A DNA stretch of 64,000 bases from CALLPQ01 sp039819545. Lineage in GTDB: Bacteria > Pseudomonadota > Alphaproteobacteria > Caulobacterales > Parvularculaceae. This document shows positions 43,351 to 52,685 of this stretch, piece after piece; position 1 is the stretch's first letter, and each line of letters begins with the position of its first letter. The DNA is taken from NCBI GenBank assembly GCA_039819545.1, contig JBCBRS010000004.1, positions 62,001-126,000 on the forward strand. Direction: 5' to 3'. The notes under the pieces were generated by a model. That model worked only from the letters and a program-made list of their open reading frames with translations. It made no database searches and was not told where the DNA came from. Position numbers and translations under genes: made by a program.

Positions 43351-44718
43351 ATGACCCACCCCATCACCTTACACAATAGCTTGAGCGGGCACCGCGAGGA
43401 CTTTATCCCCGCTGACCCTCATCGGGTGACACTCTATGTGTGCGGACCGACGGTTTACCAGCATGCCCATGTGGGCAATTTTCGGCCCGTCGTGGTTTTT
43501 GACCTTCTCTTCCGATTGCTGCGTCATCATTATGGGGCTGATCACGTCATCTTTGCCCGGAACATCACCGATATCGATGACAAGATTATCAAGGCGGCGA
43601 ACGCGCAATCGTCGCCCATTAAAGAAATTACCGATCTTTACACGGAAATCTATCGCGCCGAGAGCAAAGCATTGGGCGCCCTCCCCCCCACAATTGAGCC
43701 TTTTGCGACAGACCATATTGCGCAGATGATTGACCTTATCGATACGCTCCTCGAAAAAGGAGCCGCCTATAGCGCTGAGGATCATATATTGTTTAATATT
43801 GATCATTATGATGCGTATGGGGACCTTTCCAAGGTCAATCGCGATGACATGCTCGCGGGCGCCCGGGTGGAGGTTGCGCCCTATAAGCGCAATGCGGCTG
43901 ATTTCGTTTTGTGGAAACCGGCAAAGGAAAATGAGCCCGGTTGGGCAACACCGGCTCATTTTGGCGTGGCGCAGCCAGGGCGCCCTGGCTGGCATCTGGA
44001 ATGTTCAGCGATGATCGCGGCAACGCTCGGCAAAACGATTGATATCCATGGCGGCGGTCAGGACCTTCGCTTTCCGCATCACGAAAATGAGTGCGCACAA
44101 TCGGGCTGTGCCAATGGTGCACCGCTGGCCCGCTATTGGATGCATAACGGATTTTTATCGATGCCCTCGGGAAAGATGTCGAAGTCTCTGGGCAATGTGG
44201 TGCTGGTTCGCGACCTGCTACTGGAGTGGCCGGGGGAGGTCATCCGTCTGGCCTTGATGTCCGCTCATTACCGCCAACCGCTAGAGTGGAACGACACGCT
44301 GCTTGCGCAATCAAAGGCGCAGCTTGACCGCTTTTATCGTAGCCTCACCGACCATCCGGTAGCGGAGGAAACGGCCCCAGACCCGGGCTTTGTTGCTGCC
44401 CTGAATGATGACCTCAATCTGCCCTCGGCTCTCGCACGCCTCCATGCGCTGCGCGATGCTGGTAAAGCGGACGTTCTGCGTGCTTCGGGAAATCTGATCG
44501 GGCTTTTGACGCAAACGCCTGACGCCTGGTTCAAGTCATCAAGTCCGCAAAGCACCGGTGCGCCCACTGATGATGAGATTGAGGCGCTGATTGCGGAACG
44601 CCGGGCGGCCAAAAAGGCCAAGGACTATGGCAAAGCCGATGGCATTCGCGATGACCTCAAAGCGTCTGGTGTGATTATTGAAGACAGCCCGCAAGGCACA
44701 AGCTGGCGGCGGATTTGA
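43351..44718 (+). CDS. cysS: Cysteinyl-tRNA synthetase
   Basis: CysS charges tRNA-Cys. The 455-aa protein has zinc ligands Cys31 (YVCGPTVYQHAHVGN) and Cys218 (WHLECSAM) with the following DIHGGGQDLRFPHHENE block, and the KMSKS loop at residues 275-279. The N-terminal HAHVGN is the HIGH-type signature. The length is typical. The DALR anticodon-side domain and the final KKAKDYGKADGIRDDLKASG segment are present. Confidence 0.97.
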   Translation: MTHPITLHNSLSGHREDFIPADPHRVTLYVCGPTVYQHAHVGNFRPVVVFDLLFRLLRHHYGADHVIFARNITDIDDKIIKAANAQSSPIKEITDLYTEIYRAESKALGALPPTIEPFATDHIAQMIDLIDTLLEKGAAYSAEDHILFNIDHYDAYGDLSKVNRDDMLAGARVEVAPYKRNAADFVLWKPAKENEPGWATPAHFGVAQPGRPGWHLECSAMIAATLGKTIDIHGGGQDLRFPHHENECAQSGCANGAPLARYWMHNGFLSMPSGKMSKSLGNVVLVRDLLLEWPGEVIRLALMSAHYRQPLEWNDTLLAQSKAQLDRFYRSLTDHPVAEETAPDPGFVAALNDDLNLPSALARLHALRDAGKADVLRASGNLIGLLTQTPDAWFKSSSPQSTGAPTDDEIEALIAERRAAKKAKDYGKADGIRDDLKASGVIIEDSPQGTSWRRI

Positions 44719-44782
44719 CACGGTCATTCCGCAAGCAAACCTCTACAGGATAATGCTCACTGAGGAGCCACGGGAATTTACG

Positions 44783-45547
44783 ATGGATCTGGGTCTTCAT
44801 AATAAAGTTGCCGTGATTGGCGCCTCCAGTCAGGGGTTGGGCAAAGCCTGTGCCCTCGCCATGGCGCGGGAGGGGGCTCACGTCGTCATCTGTGGACGGA
44901 CGGATGATATCTTAACCGCTGCCCATGATGAGATCGAAGAGGCAGGCCCAGGCGAGTGCATCGCCGTTCAGGCCGATCTGGCCGACCCCCATGGTCAACG
45001 CGCTGTGATTGACAGCACCATTGCGGAGTTTGGCCATGCAGATATCCTGGTGACCAATACTGGCGGCCCGCCGCCAGGCATCTTTGAACATCACGACCCG
45101 GCTGCGTGGGATGCAGCTTATCGGTTGTTACTCGCCAGTGCCGTGGGGATGATCAATGGTGTGTTGCCCGGGATGAAAAAGAACAGGTGGGGACGGATCA
45201 TCGGGATCACATCGCAAGCGGTGAAACAACCCGTCGATAATCTGATCCTGTCCAATACCATGCGGGCCGGCGTAACGGGCCTCTTGCGCAGTCTCGCCAA
45301 TGAGCTTGGCCCCGACGGCATCACCGTGAACAGTGTACTGCCCGGTTATCACGATACGGATCGATTAAAAGCCCTATTGGGCGGCGAAGAAAACTACGGC
45401 GCCGTGACGGGCGATATTCCGCTTGGCCGGGTTGGTGATCCCGCAGAGTTTGCCGATATGGTCACGTTTCTTGCCAGTGACCGCGCAAGCTATGTGACAG
45501 GACAGGCCATTGCCGTTGATGGGGGCTGGATCAACGGCCTGATCTAG
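44783..45547 (+). CDS. Atypical SDR-family oxidoreductase without the Tyr/Lys pair
   Basis: The 254-aa protein has the SDR nucleotide site (VAVIGASSQGLGKACALAMAREG) and the SDR-like end YVTGQAIAVDGGWINGL. The catalytic Ser144 is present, but the Tyr and Lys of YxxxK are replaced by Ser157 and Arg161 (LILSNTMRAGVTG). A VTNTGGPPPGIFEHHD segment replaces the usual NNAG loop. This matches a known divergent SDR branch with the TGGPP motif, so the change looks inherited. It may bind NAD(P) without classical dehydrogenase activity. It lies 64 bp after cysS on the same strand. Confidence 0.85.
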   Translation: MDLGLHNKVAVIGASSQGLGKACALAMAREGAHVVICGRTDDILTAAHDEIEEAGPGECIAVQADLADPHGQRAVIDSTIAEFGHADILVTNTGGPPPGIFEHHDPAAWDAAYRLLLASAVGMINGVLPGMKKNRWGRIIGITSQAVKQPVDNLILSNTMRAGVTGLLRSLANELGPDGITVNSVLPGYHDTDRLKALLGGEENYGAVTGDIPLGRVGDPAEFADMVTFLASDRASYVTGQAIAVDGGWINGLI

Positions 45548-45570
45548 GAGCCTGACCGAGAAAGCAATTT

Positions 45571-46371
45571 TCACCGTGTACGGCGGTGTTTCGCTATCAG
45601 GCCTGGTACTTGCCACAGGAGTTTGACATAGCGCGGGCCTAGCCTTGCGGGCTCGCTGGCCGCGCGCCATACCCATTCAAGGCCGGTTTTTTGCATCCAT
45701 TCTGGTGCGCGTTTCACATCACCGGTGAGGAAATCAAGCCCCGCCCCGATATTCATCAGGACACCGCAGTGAAGGTTTTTGCGGTAAGCCTGACACCAGA
45801 CTTCCTGTTTCGGTGCGCCAAGCGCAACAAAGGCAAGATCCGTACCCGCCTCATTAATAGCATTAACAGCTTCCTCTTGCGCCAATTTGTCTTTATCAAA
45901 ACCAAAAGGCGGGGCATGAATACCGCTGATTACCAGCGCAGGGAAAAGGTTTTGGAGTGCCTCTTTTGCTGCGCTAAGGCGCTCCACGGTTGAGCCCATC
46001 AGAAAGATACGTTTGTTACTCTCGGCCGCGCGCGCGCATACCGGCAGGATAAGATCGGACCCCGTCACCCGTTCCGGTAACGGCGTCCCCTCAAGGCGGC
46101 TTAACCAAACAAGCGGCATGCCGTCAGCAAGGACAAGATCAGCCGCATCATAGGCAGCCTGAAACAAAGGATCGCCCGAAAGCTTTGCCATATGATCAAG
46201 ATTAGGCGTAATTACAGTGTGCGGTGTTTTTTGATCCGCCCACTGCATAATCTGGTCTACGGCTTGCGCCTGCGAGAGGCGGTCGACATTGACGCTAAAC
46301 AAGCGCACCCGATCTGCGTCATTGGTTCGTGGGTCAGTATCTGATGTCTGGCGCGATGCGGGCGAGGCCAT
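45571..46371 (-). CDS. WecG/TagA/CpsF-family glycosyltransferase
   Basis: The 266-aa protein has the family's VFSVNVDRLS-type start (RLFSVNVDRLSQAQAV), VITPNLDHMAKL, LADGMPLVW, RVTGSDLI, FLMGST, and the closing VALGAPKQE and MNIGAGLDFLTGDVKRAPEWMQKTGLEW segment. Members transfer a sugar (ManNAcA, ManNAc or Glc) to a lipid-linked precursor of capsule, ECA or teichoic acid. No other polysaccharide genes lie close, so its product is unknown. It converges with the SDR gene. Confidence 0.92.
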   Translation of the reverse strand: MASPASRQTSDTDPRTNDADRVRLFSVNVDRLSQAQAVDQIMQWADQKTPHTVITPNLDHMAKLSGDPLFQAAYDAADLVLADGMPLVWLSRLEGTPLPERVTGSDLILPVCARAAESNKRIFLMGSTVERLSAAKEALQNLFPALVISGIHAPPFGFDKDKLAQEEAVNAINEAGTDLAFVALGAPKQEVWCQAYRKNLHCGVLMNIGAGLDFLTGDVKRAPEWMQKTGLEWVWRAASEPARLGPRYVKLLWQVPGLIAKHRRTR

Positions 46372-46488
46372 GGCGGTACTCTTGTGATCGGGTCAACGAT
46401 AACCCGAGGGATGTCGAGCTTTAGGCTGATCCTCAACGGGCGCAAACCATAACCCGCCCGATATGACAAAAGGTGAAAAGACGCGCTC

Positions 46489-46998
46489 CTAGCCCGCTTT
46501 TTCTTTGCACCATTGTCCGCGTTTCGCCGCAACCGCGAGGTCCGCATCCACAAGCGCTTCGCCAAGGTCGCGCCCTGCGCCATCGGTGAGCCGGGCCACC
46601 ACGCGGCCCGCATATTTGCCGTTCTTGATCTCATGGAGATAGACGGTCTGGTCACCAAAGAACGCCCGCACAAACGCTTGCGCCTCGCGGGCCCGGGCTT
46701 TTTCTGCGGGGCATTTGGGGCGGAAAAGCTCGGGCGCATCGATATCCGCAACGCGCACGGCAACTTCGATTTCCTGCTCAATCCAGATGGTGGCGCGCAC
46801 CCGCACCGTGTCGCCGTCCACAACCCGCTCCACCGCTGCCGGGATGGGCCCAGCGATGGTTTTCCCGGCAACTGCAGGCGCCGAGACCGATAGCGCCGCG
46901 CCGCTGGCAAGCGTGGTAACGAACGCAGCAACACCTCGTTTGCTACGTCGATGCCCTGAGCGTTTGTCAGTGAGTATGGAGAATCCGGCCGCAATCAT
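46489..46998 (-). CDS. Exported staphylococcal-nuclease-like protein
   Basis: The 169-aa protein has an N-terminal signal-like stretch (GVAAFVTTLASGAALSVSAPAVAG) and an SNase fold: VERVVDGDTVRV (catalytic Asp), VRVADIDAPELF, REAQAFVRAFFG, and YAGRVVARL with the second catalytic Arg. It also has paired Cys (KCPAEKA and QWCKEK). It would cut nucleic acids in the periplasm or outside. The start codon has no strong ribosome site. Confidence 0.8.
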   Translation of the reverse strand: MIAAGFSILTDKRSGHRRSKRGVAAFVTTLASGAALSVSAPAVAGKTIAGPIPAAVERVVDGDTVRVRATIWIEQEIEVAVRVADIDAPELFRPKCPAEKARAREAQAFVRAFFGDQTVYLHEIKNGKYAGRVVARLTDGAGRDLGEALVDADLAVAAKRGQWCKEKAG

Positions 46999-47057
46999 GA
47001 GAACGTTTATGAAACAAAATGAGGATAAGTCAATTTTAATGAGATTTTTTCTTCTAT

Positions 47058-47312
47058 TTAGAAGTCTACGGCGCGCCCATTACGCTCCCAGTCGCCAAAC
47101 CGTGTGGGTTCGGCTCCTTTGGGCCCACCCTTTTCCGGCGTCCGAATATCCGCGGCTTTCGCCTCTTTTTCGCGCCGGGCATCGGCCTCGGCGAGGGCTT
47201 GCTGCGCGACTTTGGGCAAAAGGGCGCGCCGCTCAGCTTCGGTGAGCGCTGGCTCGGCTCCCTCACGGGTCTCACCGGTCTCAGGGGGTTGGTCGGTCGG
47301 ATCAGACGGCAT
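47058..47312 (-). CDS. SdhAF4-type (DUF1674) succinate dehydrogenase assembly factor
   Basis: The 84-aa protein ends with the DUF1674 signature: EKGGPKGAEPTRFGDWERNG then RAVDF. DUF1674 is the bacterial counterpart of mitochondrial SDHAF4, which protects and matures the flavinylated SdhA subunit. The N-terminal half is acidic and poorly ordered. The sdhB gene is 5.4 kb away in this window; sdhA, sdhC and sdhD are not present. Confidence 0.9.
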   Translation of the reverse strand: MPSDPTDQPPETGETREGAEPALTEAERRALLPKVAQQALAEADARREKEAKAADIRTPEKGGPKGAEPTRFGDWERNGRAVDF

Positions 47313-47408
47313 CGGCGCTATTGAACCTCATTTAGCACGATCACATATCTAAGAAGGTTTGGCGCCCGGAAAAGAGGCAGGGCGTCGCATTCAGGAGCAT
47401 ATCGACCC

Positions 47409-48329
47409 ATGAATTTTTTCAAAACTGGCATCTTATTGGCCGCCATGACCGCCCTGTTCGGGGTCATCGGATTGATGCTGGGCGGCGCCACCGGCATGAT
47501 GCTCGCCCTTGGCTTTGCCGTCGTCACCAACGCCTTTGCCTATTGGAACTCCGACAAGATGGTTCTGCGCATGTATAAAGCGCAGCCGGTTGACGAAAAT
47601 CACGCATCCGGGCTTGTGCGCCGCTATGCCGAGCGCACCCGGACCATGGCGATCAATGCCGGTCTGCCGGTGCCGAAAATTTATATTATGGAAAACGATC
47701 AGCCCAACGCCTTCGCCACTGGGCGAAACCCGGAAAACGCTGCCGTTGCGGCGACCACGGGGCTCCTGCGCATGCTCACCGAGGATGAGATTGCGGGCGT
47801 GATGGCGCACGAGCTTGCCCATGTGCAAAATCGCGACACGCTAACCATGACCGTAACCGCAACCATCGCCGGGGCCATCACGGCGCTTGCCAACTTTGCG
47901 ATGTTCTTTGGTGGCAACCGCAATAATGGTGCAGGGATCATTGGCTCAATCGCCATCATGATCCTCGCCCCCATGGCCGCGAGCCTTGTCCAAATGGCGA
48001 TCAGCCGGTCGCGCGAATATGAGGCCGACAAACGCGGTGCGGAAATCTGCGGTCACCCGGAGTGGCTTGCCTCGGCGCTCGCCAAAATCTCCAATGGCGC
48101 GGCGCAAATCCCCAACGAGACAGCCGAGCGTCACCCCGAAACCGGGCAATTGATGATCATAAACCCGCTCAATGGTCAGGGAGCGGATAACCTCTTTTCC
48201 ACCCACCCCGCAACCCAGAACCGCATCGACAAATTGTTGGAAATGCGGATCAGCTCCCAAGGACATGGCAGCAGTCCCGCGTCCACTTCTGTTCCCGGTA
48301 CGGATAGACAATCAGGCCCGTGGGGATAA
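47409..48329 (+). CDS. htpX: Membrane zinc metalloprotease HtpX
   Basis: HtpX degrades damaged membrane proteins. The 306-aa protein has two N-terminal helices (KTGILLAAMTALFGVIGLMLGG and beyond), the zinc site VMAHELAHVQNRD (His134, Glu135, His138), two more helices, and the third ligand region SREYEADKRGAEICG near residue 206. The end holds FSTHPATQNRIDKL, typical of the family. It is divergent from sdhAF4. Confidence 0.95.
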   Translation: MNFFKTGILLAAMTALFGVIGLMLGGATGMMLALGFAVVTNAFAYWNSDKMVLRMYKAQPVDENHASGLVRRYAERTRTMAINAGLPVPKIYIMENDQPNAFATGRNPENAAVAATTGLLRMLTEDEIAGVMAHELAHVQNRDTLTMTVTATIAGAITALANFAMFFGGNRNNGAGIIGSIAIMILAPMAASLVQMAISRSREYEADKRGAEICGHPEWLASALAKISNGAAQIPNETAERHPETGQLMIINPLNGQGADNLFSTHPATQNRIDKLLEMRISSQGHGSSPASTSVPGTDRQSGPWG

Positions 48330-48387
48330 TATGGCGTAAGCGTAACGCGTTGGGCGAATCGGGACGCCCACGCCATCAGGGGGTGTC

Positions 48388-51300
48388 GTGCCGTTAGAGC
48401 CATTTTCAGCCACGTGGTTTGGGTGCGCCGCTACGAGCGCATTTATCAGCACGTTCTGCCGCGAAAGCACCATGGCGGGCCTGCGCAATTTGAACACCCG
48501 GCTGTCGCGCGGGCGGCTTGACCCTAACCATCACATCGCGCGGGCCGCCCGGCTATCCCAGCTGAACGCGGCGATCGTCGCGACGAAACTTGCCAGAGAC
48601 ATCGCCATAGAGAGCGCACTTGACGCCGACCCCGCACGGCGCGCAGCCGGGCGCGGCGCTGATGCATCCGTAACCAAAAATTATGACAAGGCATTGCGAG
48701 CGCTCAACAAGGCGATCCCATCAATTGATAAAGAGATTGCAAAGGCCACGAAAAAAGACGATGGCGCCAATGCGTATGAGCAGGTTGATGAAGCGCTGAG
48801 CCGATTACTCGCGGCTGAACAAGGAAACGCGGTTGAAGAAACCAACGCCGAGCTATGCAAAGCAACGCTTGAAGAGGTCAAAACCCTCGGCGATTGGGAT
48901 GCCATTCCCGAGATGTTGACGGAGGCCTTTACGAAAGAGTTTGGTGATGCATTCGCTGCGTCTCTAGGCGCCATATTGAAAAAAGATGATGACGTGTTTC
49001 GCATCTGGCTGGTGCTGAAGCAGCAGGCAACGGATGATACCCTTCAGGACATTCTCGCTGGTTTGACTGATCTATCGCCCCACACAACAGAGCGGGACGA
49101 GGTCGCGATTGCGCTGGCGAAAAACGCCGAGGCACTGGAACGGATCGAGGGTCAGCTGGCAGACCTTTCAGGATTGGCAGTTAGAACTCTTGAGGAAACA
49201 ATCAGCGTCAAAATAACGGGCGAAGAGATCAAAGAGGATGTTAAAGAATTAATCCGACTTTTTCGCCTTTTCCTACCGCAACCACAATCTTCACACGAGG
49301 AATCACCATCGAGCGCTAGCCACCCGCCCATTTATAATGTCACTGGTACACCCAATCGACTATTCACCGGACGGAAAACCATGCTGGGCAAGCTGGATAA
49401 AAATATCCGAGCGGGAACGAAAACAGCGATAACCGCCGTAAAGGGCATGGGCGGGATTGGTAAAACCTCCCTCGCACGCGAATATGTGTTTGCCCATGGC
49501 ACGCTGGATCGGTTTGCCGGGGTGTGGTGGATACCGGCGGAAACGCCAGACGCCATTCTGTCCGCCTATGAAGACCTCGCAGAAAAGCTTGAAGGGGGAG
49601 GCCTCGCGACCCTTTCCGACAGAGACATTCGCAAAACCTCAGAAAACACCATGCGCTGGTTGGCGGCGCAACCGGCGGACCGGCCCTATTTGATCGTGCT
49701 GGATAACGCCCCAACCGACAAGGATGTCAAAGACTATGTCCCCGGTGGGACAACCAAGGTGATTATTACCACCCGGTTTGAAAATTTCAGTGAACAGATC
49801 GCCAGGCCCCTTAATCTTGATCTTTGGAATGATGACACCACAGCCCGTTATTTGCACGAGCGCATTGGCCGGGGGACACGGGCGCAATTGCACTCCCTCG
49901 CCGGTCAGTTGCACGGCTTACCGCTGGCCGCGGAACAGGCGGGGGCCTATCTGGCACAAAATAGTTGGATCACCCCGGCGGAGTATGAGGCACGGCTGAT
50001 CGACAACCTTGCGCAGGCGGACAGTGCGCCGCTCGATTATAACCAAACGGTCTATGGAACCTTTAGCATCGCTCTTGATGCCCTGATGGAACAACCGGGC
50101 GGTGAAGCCGCCCGGGGCCTGTTAGATATGATTGCCTGGCTGTCACCGGACGGCGTGACCCTGCCCCTACTCCAAGCCGCCGCAGCAGCAACCGAAACCA
50201 TTCCCGAGCCGTTACGCAGTGTACTGACCGAAACGCATAAATTGGCGGAGGCGCTGTCGGCCTTGCGCAGCTATGCATTGCTCACGGTTCGCACCTCAGA
50301 CGATGGAACGACCTTGTCCCTTCACCGTTTGGTGGCGGCCATTGCGCGGCATGGGCAGGAAAAGCGCGATGTAACCCAATGGCGCGATGCGGCCATCATG
50401 ATGATCAGCAGACTATTTCCGGGAGATGTTCTTGATCCAAACAATTGGCCTCTGGCCGGGCTGTTAACGCCCCACGCCATTGCCTTGGCGGATTTCATAT
50501 CGGTGGAAACCCTACCCACGGATATGACTGTCGCCAAAGCCTTGGACTATCTAACCAATCAAGCTGGCCTCTATTTACAAGAACGTGGCAATACTGCTGG
50601 CGCCTTGTCCCTGCTGCGGCATTCTCTGGCGATCAAGGAAAAAGCACGGGCGGATGAACCGCTCGAAATCGCCGCATCACTTTCGAATATCGCCACCATT
50701 TTGGAAGATGACCGCGCAAACTGGGCTGAAGCGGAGGGGTTTTATGAACGGGCGTTGGAAATAGAAGAACAGCATTTGGCGGAAGACGACCCAAGCCTCG
50801 CAATCACGTTGAGTAATTTTGGCAGCCTCAAGAGTTTTCAGGGGCAATTTGTTGACGCCGTCCGACTAACCGAACGTGCGGCTAATATCGCCAAAGCGCA
50901 ACCTGGTGGCGACCGATCCGGTGAATATGCTAGCCGCCTATCAAACCTGGGCGCTATCTATCACGACTGGTTTAGGCAAAGCGGTGACCCGGCCCACGAA
51001 AAGCTGGAGCGCCGCTGCACGGTCGACGCACTGAAAATCAAAAGGCACGCCATTGGTTTGCGTAATTCATCTACAGCAGTCGAGTATAATAATAATGCCG
51101 TCATGGAGGCGCGAGATCAAAACCTGTCTTTAGCGATAGACCAGATGAAACGCGCGCTGGCGATTTTTCTTTCGCTTGATAATGCGGCTCATCCCTCTGC
51201 GACGAGCTACCGACAAGCATTGGCGTCATTGCTTGCCGAAGCAGTCGAAACCAGCACAGCCCAACGCCTGACCGATGGTGATTTCACCGACCTGACCCCC

Positions 51301-51402
51301 ATCGTCAAAGAAATTGAGGACGAGCACCGCCGGTGGGTGGCGCAGGACCCGGACAATCGATCGTTCGGTCCGCCCTCACCCATAACCGGAGCGACGAAAT
51401 AA
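48388..51402 (+). CDS. STAND NTPase: helical N-domain, NB-ARC and TPR repeats
   Basis: The protein is 1004 aa from GTG at 48388, chosen because AGGGGG lies just upstream; an ATG at 48472 has no such site. Residues 1-300 are mostly helical and charged with no known effector fold that I recognise. NB-ARC features follow: the VTGTPNRLFTGRKTML entry, Walker A GMGGIGKTSLA at 353-360, Walker B YLIVLDNAP near 434, TTKVIITTRFEN, and HGLPLAAEQAGAYLA (GLPL at 510-513). A winged-helix/arm region links to TPR-type repeats at about 740-960 (ALSLLRHSLAIKE, AEAEGFYERALEIEEQHL). Such proteins sense a signal with the C-terminal repeats and fire an N-terminal effector; some are antiphage defences. No nuclease, protease or TIR motif is visible. 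Confidence 0.88.
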   Translation: MPLEPFSATWFGCAATSAFISTFCRESTMAGLRNLNTRLSRGRLDPNHHIARAARLSQLNAAIVATKLARDIAIESALDADPARRAAGRGADASVTKNYDKALRALNKAIPSIDKEIAKATKKDDGANAYEQVDEALSRLLAAEQGNAVEETNAELCKATLEEVKTLGDWDAIPEMLTEAFTKEFGDAFAASLGAILKKDDDVFRIWLVLKQQATDDTLQDILAGLTDLSPHTTERDEVAIALAKNAEALERIEGQLADLSGLAVRTLEETISVKITGEEIKEDVKELIRLFRLFLPQPQSSHEESPSSASHPPIYNVTGTPNRLFTGRKTMLGKLDKNIRAGTKTAITAVKGMGGIGKTSLAREYVFAHGTLDRFAGVWWIPAETPDAILSAYEDLAEKLEGGGLATLSDRDIRKTSENTMRWLAAQPADRPYLIVLDNAPTDKDVKDYVPGGTTKVIITTRFENFSEQIARPLNLDLWNDDTTARYLHERIGRGTRAQLHSLAGQLHGLPLAAEQAGAYLAQNSWITPAEYEARLIDNLAQADSAPLDYNQTVYGTFSIALDALMEQPGGEAARGLLDMIAWLSPDGVTLPLLQAAAAATETIPEPLRSVLTETHKLAEALSALRSYALLTVRTSDDGTTLSLHRLVAAIARHGQEKRDVTQWRDAAIMMISRLFPGDVLDPNNWPLAGLLTPHAIALADFISVETLPTDMTVAKALDYLTNQAGLYLQERGNTAGALSLLRHSLAIKEKARADEPLEIAASLSNIATILEDDRANWAEAEGFYERALEIEEQHLAEDDPSLAITLSNFGSLKSFQGQFVDAVRLTERAANIAKAQPGGDRSGEYASRLSNLGAIYHDWFRQSGDPAHEKLERRCTVDALKIKRHAIGLRNSSTAVEYNNNAVMEARDQNLSLAIDQMKRALAIFLSLDNAAHPSATSYRQALASLLAEAVETSTAQRLTDGDFTDLTPIVKEIEDEHRRWVAQDPDNRSFGPPSPITGATK

Positions 51403-51406
51403 TCCC

Positions 51407-52414
51407 CTACGCTGCGCGCTCGAGGAGGGCCTTGAGCTTTACGGGCAATTCATCCTGTAGCTCGCGCATATAGGCGAGCAGTGCGCGTTCATTATCGTCG
51501 AGAATGCCGTCACGGCCGATCCGGTCGGCGAGCCAGTCGGCTTCGCTGTGGGTAACCTCTTCGCTTTCGCGGGCCATGCGTTCTCGCTTATCAAGCACGT
51601 CGTCATAGATCGAGTTGCTTTTATGCGCGCCATCACCAACGCTCTGACGCGCATAAAGGGTGCGCAGGGCGCTGAGGCCACCGGAAATCATGCGCTCAAA
51701 AAAGGCACCGACATTGACGCTGTGATCGCTCATCCATTGATACTGGGCCAACGCCTCCTCCCGCGTGGGCGGCACATAGCCGATATGCGCCATCAAATGA
51801 TTGCTGATCGCCTTGATAAAAAGGTCCGACCAGGCGGGGTCATTGGTCTTTGACATGGTCATGTCATTGATATCAAACAGCAGCATCGCTTCTTTTTGCG
51901 TGATCGCAATATTGCCATCACCGCCCATGGCGAACAGGAATTTACGGATCAGCGCCGCATCCTGCGCCGTGACCCTGACATCGCCATTGGTCTCTTTTTC
52001 GGCGCGGGCAATCAATTGCGCTTTGATCTGATCACAAATGAAATCGGTCATGCCGGGCGGTGTCGCCGTGGCGTCATCCATGAGCTTAACCAGCATGGAC
52101 AGGACCAGCGGCGTCACCACGGGACCAAACTGGGTCACGAGCGTTTTGAGATCGGTAAACTCCCGCTCGGTGATGTAATCGTGGGGAATTTCTTCGCGCA
52201 GGTAAAAATCACCCGCCGCCTCCCCGAAATAGTCGGCCCATTCCGGGTCGCCATCGGGCGCGCGTTCGGCCAGCGCCAGCAGCGCGCCAATCTCCGCGCG
52301 CGAAACAATACCGTCAGCAAAAATCTGCTCGCGAAGCACAAGCACATCGGCGGCGGAAACAAAGCCATTATTACCGATGGTGCTGATCATGTCTTTCTGA
52401 CTGCCGATGGTCAT
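51407..52414 (-). CDS. TerB-like repeat protein of unknown function
   Basis: The 335-aa soluble protein contains three related segments with the pattern of acidic turn plus helix: FVSAADVLVLREQIFADG then IVSRAEIGALLALAE; VTAQDAALIRKFLFAMGGDG then ITQKEAMLLFDIND; and HSEADWLADRIGRDG then ILDDNERALLAYM. Each has an ADG/GDG/RDG turn before the helix, like TerB or EF-hand-like modules that bind a metal. It converges with the STAND gene with only four bases between the stops. No enzyme motif is seen. Confidence 0.65.
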   Translation of the reverse strand: MTIGSQKDMISTIGNNGFVSAADVLVLREQIFADGIVSRAEIGALLALAERAPDGDPEWADYFGEAAGDFYLREEIPHDYITEREFTDLKTLVTQFGPVVTPLVLSMLVKLMDDATATPPGMTDFICDQIKAQLIARAEKETNGDVRVTAQDAALIRKFLFAMGGDGNIAITQKEAMLLFDINDMTMSKTNDPAWSDLFIKAISNHLMAHIGYVPPTREEALAQYQWMSDHSVNVGAFFERMISGGLSALRTLYARQSVGDGAHKSNSIYDDVLDKRERMARESEEVTHSEADWLADRIGRDGILDDNERALLAYMRELQDELPVKLKALLERAA

Positions 52415-52685
52415 CGTGCCCCCTGGGTCCAGTGCAAAAACTTGTGCTCGTCGTAAGATAGGCCAGCAGGGTTAATATTCGCCCAACACATGAAACTGCG
52501 GAAGCGCGCAAACACGGTGAAGCGATGCGACGCTGACCCGCATGGGTCAGGGCCCCTTTTTGGGCTGCGTAACCTTTTGTCTTTGCAGAAGACTTGCTAC
52601 ATTTTCTATGGAAAGGCCTGATATGCCGAACAGGCACGCCGCCACCGATTGATGCGGCGCGGATGCGTCAGGAAATGAAAACACT

